Shown piece after piece: positions 8,227-15,985 of a stretch of 25,891 bases of DNA. This DNA comes from CAZWDL01 sp964632995 (lineage in GTDB: Bacteria > Bacteroidota > Bacteroidia > Chitinophagales > Saprospiraceae). The position numbers were made by a program, and so were the translations under genes. Under the pieces are notes generated by a model. It ran no database searches, was not told the DNA's origin, and saw only the letters and a list, made by a program, of their open reading frames with translations. The first letter of the stretch is position 1; the number at the start of each line of letters is the position of its first letter. The DNA is taken from positions 1 to 25,891 of the forward strand of contig CAZWDL010000107.1 of assembly GCA_964632995.1 (NCBI GenBank). The letters run 5' to 3'.

Positions 8227-9348
8227 CTATTGCAAGTTTTTCTCTATACCCAACAGGGAGCGCATTTTGTGATGAATGGCGGTATTCTCATAGATGCCGC
8301 TGAAAAACTGAGCACCCGGCCCGTAGGCGAAAACGGGGATGAGGGTAGCGGTATGATAGTCGGAGGTAAAAGCGCCCTTGATGTCTCCCATTTTAGAACC
8401 GGGATTGATCGCGTAGCCGCCGGTTTCGTGATCGGAGGTAACGATGACCAGCGTTTCTCCGTCGTTTTTAGCGAATTCCAGTACGGCGCCGACGGCGCGA
8501 TCGAAGTCAATCATTTCTGAGATGATGTAATCGGAATTATTGGCGTGTCCTCCCCAGTCGATTTGCGCCCCTTCAATCATGAGGAAAAACCCTTTTTGAG
8601 ATGCTTTTTTGAGAAAGAGGGGCGCGAGTTTGGAGGCGGGAAGGAGGTAGTCACGTCCCTGGGCGGCAGGAAGTGGATCGGCATCGGCTGTAAAGTAAGC
8701 CAGGGGCTTGTTGTAGTCAATAGCCATTTGATCAAAATCCTCGAGCACGTGATTGGATACGCGGTAGCCGCGCTGCTCCAGTTCCTGGACCAGATTGCGG
8801 TCATCACTTTTCCTTCTGTTGAAATATTTGAGTCCCCCTCCGACAAATAACTCCAGTTCAGTTTTCAAAAAACAGGTTGCGATTTCCTCCATCATACGGC
8901 GGGAAGATACGTGCGCGATGAAAGCAGCCGGGGTGGCGTGGGTAATAGTGGAAGTGGCGATCAGACCGGTGGCCATACCCCGCGCCTCGGCTTCCTCCAG
9001 GATGTTGGTAACCGGCAGGGTGTCGGCATCGACTCCGATGGCGCCGTTATAAGTTTTTACGCCACAGGAGAAGGCGGTAGCTCCTGCCGCGGAATCGGTG
9101 ATGAGTTTGTCGAAGGCGTAAGGTTTGTGCAGTCCGATGACCGGAAAGTCCTCCAGGTGGAGCTGGTTATTGTTCATGTAAAGGCCGGCGCTGATTTGGG
9201 TGAGTCCCATGCCGTCACCGATGAGAAGGATGATATTCTTGGGGGCCTTCGGGGCCGGTAAAGGGGCTTTATCTACCTCGGTGCCTTTGCTGTAGTTACC
9301 GCAAGCAACAAGGAAAAGCAAGAAAATGAATAGCAGTGTTTTGTGCAT
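8227..9348 (-). CDS. alkaline phosphatase (lipoprotein)
   Basis: A 373-aa alkaline phosphatase superfamily enzyme that hydrolyses phosphate monoesters with two zinc and one magnesium ion. Visible sites: GDGMG with metal ligand Asp45, TDSAAGATAF with nucleophile Ser86, THATPAAFIAHV with His137, EGAQIDWGGHANN with Glu259/Asp264/His268, TSDHETGG with Asp306/His307, and SDYHTATLIPVFAYGP with His332. All the usual catalytic and metal residues appear to be present. The N-terminus is a lipoprotein signal with lipobox LVAC (Cys16), so the enzyme should be tethered in the envelope, with Gly and Asn following the Cys. It likely scavenges phosphate. I saw no Pho-box-like sequence upstream. The 264-bp upstream spacer carries a large inverted-repeat element on its dprA side. 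Confidence 0.95.
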   Translation of the reverse strand: MHKTLLFIFLLFLVACGNYSKGTEVDKAPLPAPKAPKNIILLIGDGMGLTQISAGLYMNNNQLHLEDFPVIGLHKPYAFDKLITDSAAGATAFSCGVKTYNGAIGVDADTLPVTNILEEAEARGMATGLIATSTITHATPAAFIAHVSSRRMMEEIATCFLKTELELFVGGGLKYFNRRKSDDRNLVQELEQRGYRVSNHVLEDFDQMAIDYNKPLAYFTADADPLPAAQGRDYLLPASKLAPLFLKKASQKGFFLMIEGAQIDWGGHANNSDYIISEMIDFDRAVGAVLEFAKNDGETLVIVTSDHETGGYAINPGSKMGDIKGAFTSDYHTATLIPVFAYGPGAQFFSGIYENTAIHHKMRSLLGIEKNLQ

Positions 9349-9430
9349 GTTCGGGGATTTAATTCACCAATGAGAAAACAACAACTTTGCCAAACTTTAG
9401 TTTGGAGTTTAATACGGGTTAATACTGATA

Positions 9431-9593
9431 TATAGTCTACCAACCCGAGATTTGTAAATTCCGGTTTGCTATTTTTCCGCGTTGCCGCGTTGAAAAGCCT
9501 CGCCGTAACTCCGGTTATGCCTACGTTTTTCGCCTTGCAAGCCGAAAAAACAGCTACGTCATATTTTTACAAATCCCGACTTGGTAGACTATA
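9431..9593. repeat. 163-bp inverted-repeat intergenic element
   Basis: The outer arms are 28 nt each (9431-9458 and 9566-9593) and match at 25 of 28 positions when one is reversed; both begin TATAGTCTACCAA and end GATTTGTAAA. The roughly 107-bp interior is GC-rich and carries shorter dyads, for example CGTTTTTCGCC facing a GCCGAAAAA run. There is no open frame and no recognisable target-site duplication. It fills nearly the whole spacer between alkaline phosphatase and dprA. The design matches the element at 25701-25891. It could be a MITE-like or REP-like repeat, or a large bidirectional terminator. Confidence 0.65.
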
Positions 9594-9612
9594 GAAAAAA
9601 AGATAAATGGGC

Positions 9613-10716
9613 CTATCTGTGGTTGACCAGCGCGTAGCGTTTGCCGGGCAGCGATTTCACCAGACCTTTAAACTCCAGGTTCAGCAGCAGAGTAGCCATT
9701 TCGCTGTTCGATTTACGAGTGCTGCTTGTAAGCTGGTCGATGCCGGCGATTTCGGTTTCGCGGAGCAAATTTACAACTAATTTTTCTGCTTCTGATAATT
9801 CGGTGAACAGACTTGTTTGGATAGCCTGCTGTTGCCCCGCCTTTTCCCAGCCCATGACATAGGCGAGGTCAGCGGCGCTTTCCAGCAGCGCGGCCTTGTG
9901 TGATTTGATGAGCAGGTTGCAGCCTTCCGATTGCCGGTCCTGTACGCGTCCTGGCACGGCAAAGACGTCTTTGTGGTAGGAATTGGCGAGTTCGGCGCTG
10001 ATCATGGACCCACCGCGGCGGGCGGTTTCAATCACCAGCAGGGCATCGCAGAGGCCGGCGATGATGCGGTTGCGCATAGGGAAGTGCTCGCGCTCGGGAT
10101 CGGTCTGGCTGGTATACTCCGTCAGCAGACCGCCGTCCCGGCACATCTCCTGGGCGACGCTCAGGTGCTGCGGCGGATAAATGCGGCTCAGCCCATGTCC
10201 CAGTACGCCTACGGTAGGCAGGCCGGCTTTCAGGCAGCGGCGGTGGGCAGTAATATCTATTCCGTAGGCCAGCCCACTGATGATCAGCGGCGAATAGGGT
10301 TGAAGCTCCTCGATCAGGTTTTCACAAAAGGCACGGCCGTGAACAGAGGGTCGCCGGGTGCCTACAATAGCAACGATACGCCTGGTATCGAGATCGGCAT
10401 TGCCCCGATAGTATAGCATGACCGGGCTATCGGGATAATGCTTTAGCCGGTGTGGGTATCCGGGGTCTAGGTAAAAGAGGGCTTGTACCTCATGCTTTTC
10501 CAAAAATTCCAGTTCAGCTTCGGCCTCCAACAGCACCCGTTGCCGCAGGATGCTGTCGGCTGTTCGTTCTCCTATGCCGGGAATGCCTAACAATTCCCGC
10601 TTGCGGGCTTCGAAAACAGCGCGCGGGCCGCCGCAGTAACCGATGAGATTGCGGGCGGTAACCGCCCCGACGAGGGGAATACGCGTAATGCCGATCTTGT
10701 AGATCAAGTCCTTCAT
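9613..10716 (-). CDS. dprA: DNA-processing protein DprA
   Basis: A 367-aa DprA/Smf protein that binds incoming single-stranded DNA and loads RecA during natural transformation. Order: an N-terminal helix-hairpin-helix/SAM-like region with LLGIPGIGERTADSIL (42-57), the Rossmann-like DprA domain starting at RIVAIVGTRRPSVHG, then SGLAYGIDITAH, FPMRNRIIAGL and RGGSMISAELA (DNA-binding and oligomer surfaces), and a C-terminal winged-helix-like segment (about 305-367). Length and order are normal for the family. DprA is found in many bacteria not shown to be competent, so competence is not proven. It is not in an operon with other com genes here. Confidence 0.96.
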   Translation of the reverse strand: MKDLIYKIGITRIPLVGAVTARNLIGYCGGPRAVFEARKRELLGIPGIGERTADSILRQRVLLEAEAELEFLEKHEVQALFYLDPGYPHRLKHYPDSPVMLYYRGNADLDTRRIVAIVGTRRPSVHGRAFCENLIEELQPYSPLIISGLAYGIDITAHRRCLKAGLPTVGVLGHGLSRIYPPQHLSVAQEMCRDGGLLTEYTSQTDPEREHFPMRNRIIAGLCDALLVIETARRGGSMISAELANSYHKDVFAVPGRVQDRQSEGCNLLIKSHKAALLESAADLAYVMGWEKAGQQQAIQTSLFTELSEAEKLVVNLLRETEIAGIDQLTSSTRKSNSEMATLLLNLEFKGLVKSLPGKRYALVNHR

Positions 10717-10921
10717 GGGGTAATACCGGTTGTTTGATGTACAGATTGGATAGCAGCAAACACAAGAGAAAAAGATTGACCCTTATTGCAGGGAATAATC
10801 CGGGTTAATAGCAGTAAAAGCGGAAATCAGGGCGTTCGTTGCCGGAGGGACCGCCAAAATGGATAAAATCCACAGCGAATATGAATACCAATTTAGGATT
10901 TATTTGTAAGAAATAAACATT

Positions 10922-10987
10922 ATGCCTAAATTTTTCTCCAAACTGATTACAACAGTTTTCACCACAGTGAAAAAATCTTGCCTATGA
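10922..10987 (+). CDS. possible 21-codon upstream peptide overlapping the SH3 gene start
   Basis: A short frame starting MPKFFSKLIT and ending KKSCL lies directly upstream of the SH3 gene. Its stop codon overlaps the next start in an ATGA arrangement (ATG at 10984, TGA at 10985-10987), the classic layout for translational coupling. The predicted peptide is basic and amphipathic. No strong ribosome-binding site is visible in the AT-rich DNA ahead of it. It may be a chance frame. Confidence 0.25.
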   Translation: MPKFFSKLITTVFTTVKKSCL

Positions 10988-11481
10988 GTAATAAAAGTGC
11001 TGCTTTTCTTCCCAAGCTGGAAATCATCATTATGGTGGTTTTTTTTCTGGCTTTTACTTTTTGGGCAATCAGCCGGTGCAATGCCACCCGGGAAAAATAC
11101 CGTCAGGAGGCGGAGGCCGCGTCAGCTGAGGAAATGACCGAAGCCGAACAGGCGGCGCTGGCCGCTGTGGATTCGATTGAAGAAGAAGCGCCCGTTGAAC
11201 CCGTCGGGGCTGTCGACCGGGGTACCCCGCTTTTCGTAACGATCGACGGGTTAAATATGCGTGCCGAACCCACCCTGAATAGTGGAATTATTCTGCGGTT
11301 GGACCTGTACGAGGAAGTTTACTTTCAAAATGAAGTGACTTCCTTTCGGGATTCCATCAGCCTGGGGGGTATCATGGCTTACGAACCCTGGGTGAAAATC
11401 AAACACCGCAAGGGGCGCGTAGGCTGGGTATACGGCGCCGGAGTCCACTATTATAAGATGAAGCTGCCGGGAGTACGTTGA
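10984..11481 (+). CDS. membrane-anchored bacterial SH3-domain protein
   Basis: A 165-aa protein. I start it at the ATG at 10984; the frame extends two codons upstream to a TTG. Residues about 12-30 form a single membrane helix (LEIIIMVVFFLAFTFWAI), followed by an acidic Ala/Glu-rich linker (40-75) and a C-terminal SH3-like domain. The markers are LFVTIDGLNMRAEPTLNSG, the usual start of bacterial SH3 domains, and a closing WVKIKHRKGRVGWVYG. Such domains usually bind peptidoglycan peptides or act as protein-docking modules, so this one probably faces the periplasm. Its stop codon abuts the stop of the convergent glucosaminidase-fold gene with no spacer. Confidence 0.82.
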   Translation: MSNKSAAFLPKLEIIIMVVFFLAFTFWAISRCNATREKYRQEAEAASAEEMTEAEQAALAAVDSIEEEAPVEPVGAVDRGTPLFVTIDGLNMRAEPTLNSGIILRLDLYEEVYFQNEVTSFRDSISLGGIMAYEPWVKIKHRKGRVGWVYGAGVHYYKMKLPGVR

Positions 11482-12246
11482 TTATTGCCGGTCCAGCTCG
11501 TAGAGGCGATACGATTCGATGAGTCCAATGACCTGATCGGCCATTTTGGGTTCTTCGTAAAAGCCGGCCTTTTCAAGGCCGCGGGCCCAGGCGCGGTAAT
11601 CATCAGGATCGAGCCGGCGAAGGCTTGTGAGCCGGCCGGTAGTGAGGTAAAGGCTGTGATCGCGGAAACTCATCCAGGCATTTTTGTAGTGCCGGTAGCA
11701 GCTGGACTGGTAGGCGCCGCGGCGGCCCTGCCAGTCAGCAGTGCACGGAAGAGCGAAATAATTATTCCCGCTCTGCGTCATATCGCGTTGACCGGCCCGG
11801 CTGAGTAGCAAACTGTTAGCCATGATCAGCGAGGAAGGAATACCGTATTTCTTCCTTTCGCTGACGGTGACGTGGGCAAAGCGCTTCATAAAGGCCTGTT
11901 GCCGTTGTTCATCAATGCGGGCCAGCTCTTTTGTAGCCGAAACTTTTGGACTGCCTCCTTTTCTGATGCTCGACAAGTCAAAGTGGTCCAGTTGTGGAGA
12001 GGCTGCTTCTGAACCACCTCCATCCTTCGGCTGATGCTCGCTCAATCGCTCAGGGGCGGGACTTTCTGAGGGTTCCTTAGCGGGAACCTGTTCTTCCCGG
12101 GCAGGCGCCTGTTCTTTACCTACGGGGGCTTTGAGCCTGAGCTGAAAGCTTAGATCTTTTTTCAGTAGAACGAAAACCAATATCAGTACAATGATCAGCT
12201 GGTGCCAGTATTTGCCGACAAATTCTTTGATCCCGGGAGTGTTCAT
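11482..12246 (-). CDS. membrane-anchored glucosaminidase-fold protein, catalytic Glu apparently lost
   Basis: A 254-aa protein with one N-terminal membrane helix (about 14-28), a Pro/Glu/Ala-rich linker (40-95) and a GH73/FlgJ-type N-acetylglucosaminidase fold (about 118-250). Recognisable family blocks are KKYGIPSSLIMANS, SGNNYFALPCTADWQG and YRHYKNAWMSFRDHSLYL. In active members the first block runs on as LLES.AG, with Glu as the acid catalyst; here it is LLLSRAG (146-152), so Leu148 stands where Glu is expected. The remaining fold residues are conserved, so the protein may bind peptidoglycan without cutting it. Cys168 and Cys183 could form a disulfide. Its stop touches the stop of the SH3 gene. 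A good promoter lies upstream. Confidence 0.8.
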   Translation of the reverse strand: MNTPGIKEFVGKYWHQLIIVLILVFVLLKKDLSFQLRLKAPVGKEQAPAREEQVPAKEPSESPAPERLSEHQPKDGGGSEAASPQLDHFDLSSIRKGGSPKVSATKELARIDEQRQQAFMKRFAHVTVSERKKYGIPSSLIMANSLLLSRAGQRDMTQSGNNYFALPCTADWQGRRGAYQSSCYRHYKNAWMSFRDHSLYLTTGRLTSLRRLDPDDYRAWARGLEKAGFYEEPKMADQVIGLIESYRLYELDRQ

Positions 12247-12280
12247 ATCCTAGCTTTTTAAACATTGTGTTTTATTAATA

Positions 12281-12311
12281 CAAAATTAAAACAAAATGTT
12301 TTTAAATACAA
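12281..12311 (-). promoter_or_regulatory. Bacteroidota-type promoter of the glucosaminidase-fold gene
   Basis: On the minus strand the sequence reads TTG, then 20 nt, then TAATTTTG, a full match to the TAnnTTTG -7 element with a -33 TTG at near-standard spacing. The predicted start of transcription is near 12276, about 30 nt before the ATG at 12246. Confidence 0.6.
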
Positions 12312-12336
12312 GTATGGCAGGGATAATTTCTGTTTC

Positions 12337-12367
12337 TTTGATAATTTCTCTTCAATTAGTATTTTAC
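12337..12367 (+). promoter_or_regulatory. weak candidate promoter of the trypsin/YbjN protease gene
   Basis: TTTG, 19 nt, then TATTTTAC. The -7 element matches TAnnTTTG at only four of six defined positions, so this is tentative. Its position, about 27 bp before the ATG at 12394, is suitable. Confidence 0.3.
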
Positions 12368-12393
12368 CGGATATACCGCTCAAAAGAGCCTGA

Positions 12394-13509
12394 ATGAAGG
12401 AAGTTATCGACTTGTACCGCAGCGTAGTTATCCAGATTGCCACGCCTTACAGCACCGGAACGGGCTTTTACCTGAAGGAGGCCGGACTTATTGTTACCAA
12501 CGAGCATGTCGTGCGGGATAATAAGGAAGTGGTTATTGACGGGGAGCTCTTTGAAAAGCAATTGGTTCGGGTCATCTTTCTCGACCCCAAGTATGATCTG
12601 GCTTTTCTGGAAGCGCCTGAGGAAACAGGGGTTCCGGAAGTACAGTTGGCCATGAAAAAAAAGCTGGCCGAAGGAGATCAGATCATTGCCATCGGTCACC
12701 CTTTCGGCTTGCGCTACACGGCGACTCAGGGCATTGTATCCAATACAATGCACGAAGTCAGTGGCCTGTTCTATTTGCAGCACGACGCCGCGCTGAACCC
12801 CGGAAACAGCGGCGGCCCACTGGTCGATAAAGACGGCCATGTGGTGGGGGTGAATACGTTTATCATGCGCGAAGGGGATAACATTGGATTTTCCCTGCCT
12901 GTCCTGTATTTACAGGAAACGATAGAAGAGTTCAGCCAGGCATCCGGGCGCATCGGGGTGCGTTGCTCTTCCTGTGCCAACCTGGTGTTCGAAGATACCG
13001 TAGAGCAGGAAAATTACTGTCCTTTCTGCGGAGCCAAGGTTCAGCTGCCCGATCAGGTGGAAGCCTACGAACCGGTCGGGGTGAGTAAAACGATCGAAGA
13101 CATGCTCGATCAGGCCGGGCACGACGTACAGCTTTCCCGGCGGGGGCCAAACAACTGGGAAATTTTGCAAGGCAGCGCCAAAATCAACATTTCTTACTAC
13201 GAAAAAACGGGCTTAATCACCGGAGATGCTTATCTTTGTCTATTACCTAAGGAGAATATTAAGCCTTTGTACGAATATTTGCTAAGGCAAAATTATGAAA
13301 TCGAAGGCTTAACCTTTAGTATTAAAGGACAGGATATCATCTTGTCACTCCTGATTTACGACCGGTATCTCAACGTAGACACCGGCATGAAACTCTTCCA
13401 GCATCTCTTTGAAAAAGCCGATTATCACGATAATGTGCTGGTGGAAAAATACGGCGCTATCTGGAAAGGGAATGACGATGGTATCGCCAGGAAGGAAAGT
13501 GAAGTGTAG
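12394..13509 (+). CDS. cytosolic trypsin-like protease with zinc ribbon and YbjN-like domain
   Basis: A 371-aa three-part protein. Residues 1-185 are an HtrA/DegP-type (S1C) serine protease: TNEHVV with His38, PKYDLAFLE with Asp68 and NPGNSGGPLV with Ser139 complete the triad. Residues 191-212 hold a zinc-ribbon pattern, CSSC then CPFC (Cys191, 194, 209, 212). Residues about 230-358 resemble the YbjN/type III chaperone-like fold (NNWEILQG, LYEYLLRQN, a long beta/helix tail ending in EKYG). There is no signal peptide, membrane helix or PDZ domain, unlike periplasmic DegP. It is probably a cytosolic protease whose C-terminal domain selects partners or substrates. Related fusions may exist in Bacteroidota; I cannot check how common this one is. 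Confidence 0.85.
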   Translation: MKEVIDLYRSVVIQIATPYSTGTGFYLKEAGLIVTNEHVVRDNKEVVIDGELFEKQLVRVIFLDPKYDLAFLEAPEETGVPEVQLAMKKKLAEGDQIIAIGHPFGLRYTATQGIVSNTMHEVSGLFYLQHDAALNPGNSGGPLVDKDGHVVGVNTFIMREGDNIGFSLPVLYLQETIEEFSQASGRIGVRCSSCANLVFEDTVEQENYCPFCGAKVQLPDQVEAYEPVGVSKTIEDMLDQAGHDVQLSRRGPNNWEILQGSAKINISYYEKTGLITGDAYLCLLPKENIKPLYEYLLRQNYEIEGLTFSIKGQDIILSLLIYDRYLNVDTGMKLFQHLFEKADYHDNVLVEKYGAIWKGNDDGIARKESEV

Positions 13510-13945
13510 CAGATGCAGACCCGGTCGCCGGATGACAAATATCCATTCCGTGCCCCGGGAGCGTAATAAAGTCTGCAATAAGACGTTACTCAAACATATT
13601 GAATCAGCTGCAATCCTAAACCAGTAAAGCAGCATTAATCCTCAACTATCTACTCGGCTTTTACTTGCCGTTTTTGTTACGGCGATGCTGATATCGCCGG
13701 CTTCCGGGTAAGCGAAAAACTTTGCGGCAAGGAGGTATCCCCTTTTAAAAATCGCCGTTGCTGATTTTCAAAAAGCAATCGACCAGTAGAAATAAAAATA
13801 TTTTTCTTCCTGTGAACGTTTAGGTCTAAGCTTGGGAGTACTGTTTCACTTAAAAGACATTAGGCATTTTAACATATTTTATTCTACCATTTTAACCGAC
13901 ATTCGTTAATATTGCGCTGTCGTTCATATTCCAAATTCCGCTTTT
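13510..13945. other. gene-free spacer with hairpins before porP/sprF
   Basis: This 436-bp stretch holds a dyad-rich block at about 13665-13722. It includes a perfect 7-bp hairpin (CGGCGAT/ATCGCCG, 13680-13699), flanked by CTTGCCG on the left and TGCGGCAAG on the right, which could pair as an outer stem. The outline resembles the inverted-repeat elements elsewhere in the window, but the arms are less well matched. The last 100 bp are AT-rich and probably carry the promoter of the next gene. A clear TAnnTTTG was not found; TAATATTG near 13907 is the closest. Confidence 0.4.
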
Positions 13946-15001
13946 ATGAAAAGAATGAATACTTTCCTCATCGCCTGCCTGTTGGCTTTGTGGTTGGTTC
14001 CGATGCAGGCGCAGGATATACACTTTTCTCAGTTCTACCTATCGCCCCTGAACCTCAATCCGGCCATGACCGGGGTGATGAACTGTAATATCCGCCTGAC
14101 AGCTAATTACCGGAATCAATGGGCAAGTGTACTGCGTTCCAATGCATTCAACACCTACTCCTTTTCGTACGACCAGCGCATCCCCGTTGGCCGCTATGAT
14201 TATTTCGGCGTTGGCGGCACTTTTTGGGGCGACCGGGCAGGAGAGGCCAATTTTCAAACGCTGACCGGCAAGCTGTCGCTTTCCTACAGCAAGCGAATGG
14301 GCGGTTCGCGCAATTACGGAAACTATCTCGTGGTCGGCGCCGAAGGCGGAGTAGCCCAGCGAAGTATCGACTTCCTCAACCTGCGCTGGGGCACCCAGCA
14401 CGACGGAGAGGGAGGCTTTGATCCCAATCTGGACTCCCAGGAGGATGGTTTCGATATAGATAACTTCCTGTTTGCCGACCTGGCTGCCGGATTACTTTGG
14501 TTTATGGTTTTCGATGAGAATAACAGCCTTTACCTGGGCGGCGCTTTCCACCACCTCAATCGCGCCAATCAGTCTTTCTCTTCCGAAGGAGAGGACCTGC
14601 TGTACAGCCGCTTTACCGTTCACGCGGGTGGCGAATTTATGGTCGGCGATCGCTTTGGCCTGGTTCCCGGCGCCATCGTGATGAGCCAGGGACCCTCTTT
14701 TCAGGTTAATGCCGGCACCAGCTTTAAATTTCTGTTAGGTGGTGGTCGCGGCACGGATTACCAGGCTTTCCAGGTCGGAGTATGGGGGCGTATCGCCAAT
14801 CGCGTAGATCAGGGTGTACTCGCCGACGCGGCTATTCTGTCAACGCGATTCGATTATAATAGCTTCAGCCTCGGTTTCAGCTACGATATCAACATATCGC
14901 CACTGAGCCCGGCCAGCAATTCACAAGGCTCTTTTGAGTTCGCCCTGAGCTATAAAATCTGCGGACAGCAACGACGAAATGTCTATTGCCCTAACTTCTA
15001 A
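13946..15001 (+). CDS. PorP/SprF family type IX secretion membrane protein
   Basis: A 351-aa outer-membrane beta-barrel protein of the PorP/SprF family. Evidence: a signal peptide (MKRMNTFLIACLLALWLVPMQA, cut before QD), the near-invariant family opening QDIHFSQFYLSPLNLNPAMTG, YRNQWASV, a run of alternating beta strands and the short C-terminal Cys-Pro-Asn-Phe end. In Flavobacterium, SprF is needed to deliver particular T9SS cargo such as SprB, and such genes often sit next to the large adhesin they serve. Here it stands alone; the nearest T9SS cargo, the LamG protein, is about 9 kb away. It is followed by a strong terminator and is likely monocistronic. Confidence 0.93.
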   Translation: MKRMNTFLIACLLALWLVPMQAQDIHFSQFYLSPLNLNPAMTGVMNCNIRLTANYRNQWASVLRSNAFNTYSFSYDQRIPVGRYDYFGVGGTFWGDRAGEANFQTLTGKLSLSYSKRMGGSRNYGNYLVVGAEGGVAQRSIDFLNLRWGTQHDGEGGFDPNLDSQEDGFDIDNFLFADLAAGLLWFMVFDENNSLYLGGAFHHLNRANQSFSSEGEDLLYSRFTVHAGGEFMVGDRFGLVPGAIVMSQGPSFQVNAGTSFKFLLGGGRGTDYQAFQVGVWGRIANRVDQGVLADAAILSTRFDYNSFSLGFSYDINISPLSPASNSQGSFEFALSYKICGQQRRNVYCPNF

Positions 15002-15014
15002 TGCGCTGGGAAAG

Positions 15015-15076
15015 ACCGAGAAACAGAAAAAAGACCGGATACACACAGGCACCACTGGTCTTTTCTGTTTCTCGGT
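15015..15076 (+). terminator. strong long-stem terminator after porP/sprF
   Basis: A 20-bp stem begins ACCGAGAAACAG on the left (15015-15036) and ends CTGTTTCTCGGT on the right (15057-15076). The left arm has two extra A residues and the loop is 20 nt. It starts 13 bp after the stop codon. The tail after the stem is only TTTAATC, so the U-run is short, but the stem itself is very stable. Confidence 0.6.
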
Positions 15077-15160
15077 TTAATCAAAACATCCTGTATTCGC
15101 CGCCCCTGGGACCAGCCAACTATCTACTATCCATCTCTCACATCCTGCCGGCCAAAAGGC

Positions 15161-15190
15161 TTGCATTCTTCCGTAAGATTGTTAATTTTG
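15161..15190 (+). promoter_or_regulatory. Bacteroidota-type promoter upstream of the bactofilin operon
   Basis: TTG (15161-15163), 19 nt, then TAATTTTG (15183-15190). Both elements and the spacing match the Bacteroidota consensus. It predicts a start near 15195, which leaves an unusually long leader of about 290 nt before the bactofilin ATG at 15485. Confidence 0.55.
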
Positions 15191-15484
15191 TGTCGTGAGT
15201 CTTTAGTGATCAAAAAATTGCTTATATTGTAATTCATCCAGTTATCTAATAATATCCGGCATTCCCCGGAACTATCCCCCAGATACATCGAGGCTATATC
15301 CCCACATTAACCAATATTTTCATTGAGGAAACATTTGAATTTATACTGTCGAATGATAAGGAGCAGTAAAACGGGATTTTTTTCTCCGATGCTTGTAACA
15401 CACGTCTTTTTATAAGCCACCCGCGGGAAAATGAAAGCCCTGCTTCGCATTCGACTCATTATTTCACAAATCAAAACCAGAGTG

Positions 15485-15985
15485 ATGTTTAGCAGTAACA
15501 AGAAGGAGGTAAGCAAATCGAAAAGCAGTTCCATCATGCCATCTGCTGCTACACATTCCCTGAATAGTTTGGTTCAGGGCACGGTAGTAGAGGGATCGGT
15601 AAAATCGGAAAGTGATATCCGGGTGGATGGTACCATCAAAGGCAAGCTGATTTGCGACGCCAAGGTGATCATAGGCCCTACCGGTTACGTCAACGGCGAA
15701 ATCAAATGCAAAAACGCCGTTGTCGAAGGTAAGTTTGAGGGTGTTCTTGAGGTGAGCGAACTGCTCAACGTTCGGGAAAATGCTCATGTCCACGGTGAAG
15801 TGGGTACGAATAAGCTTATCGTCCAGTCTGGCGCCGTGTTCAACGTCAAATGCAACATGGGAAGTGGAAAAGGTGTTAGCAAAGTGAGCAGTTCTATGAA
15901 CGGAAGCGCCGGCAAAGAGGAAAAAGGTAAAGTAACCGATAAAGATAAAGTTGACAACGCCAAACCAGCAGGAGTCCAACGATAA
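15485..15985 (+). CDS. bactofilin-family cytoskeletal protein
   Basis: A 166-aa polymer-forming protein. I choose the ATG at 15485 (MFSSNKKEVSK), typical for Bacteroidota bactofilins, over the first ATG at 15431, whose extra 18 residues look unlike the family. The bactofilin beta-helix covers about 28-122, with repeats such as GTVVEGSVKSESDIRVDGTI and GYVNGEIKCKNAVVEGKFEG. The last 45 residues are a Ser/Gly/Lys-rich disordered tail. Bactofilins self-assemble into filaments without nucleotide, often at the membrane, and affect cell shape or envelope organisation. The 3' end overlaps the proposed TTG start of atpZ by 35 bp, so the two are probably co-translated. Confidence 0.9.
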   Translation: MFSSNKKEVSKSKSSSIMPSAATHSLNSLVQGTVVEGSVKSESDIRVDGTIKGKLICDAKVIIGPTGYVNGEIKCKNAVVEGKFEGVLEVSELLNVRENAHVHGEVGTNKLIVQSGAVFNVKCNMGSGKGVSKVSSSMNGSAGKEEKGKVTDKDKVDNAKPAGVQR

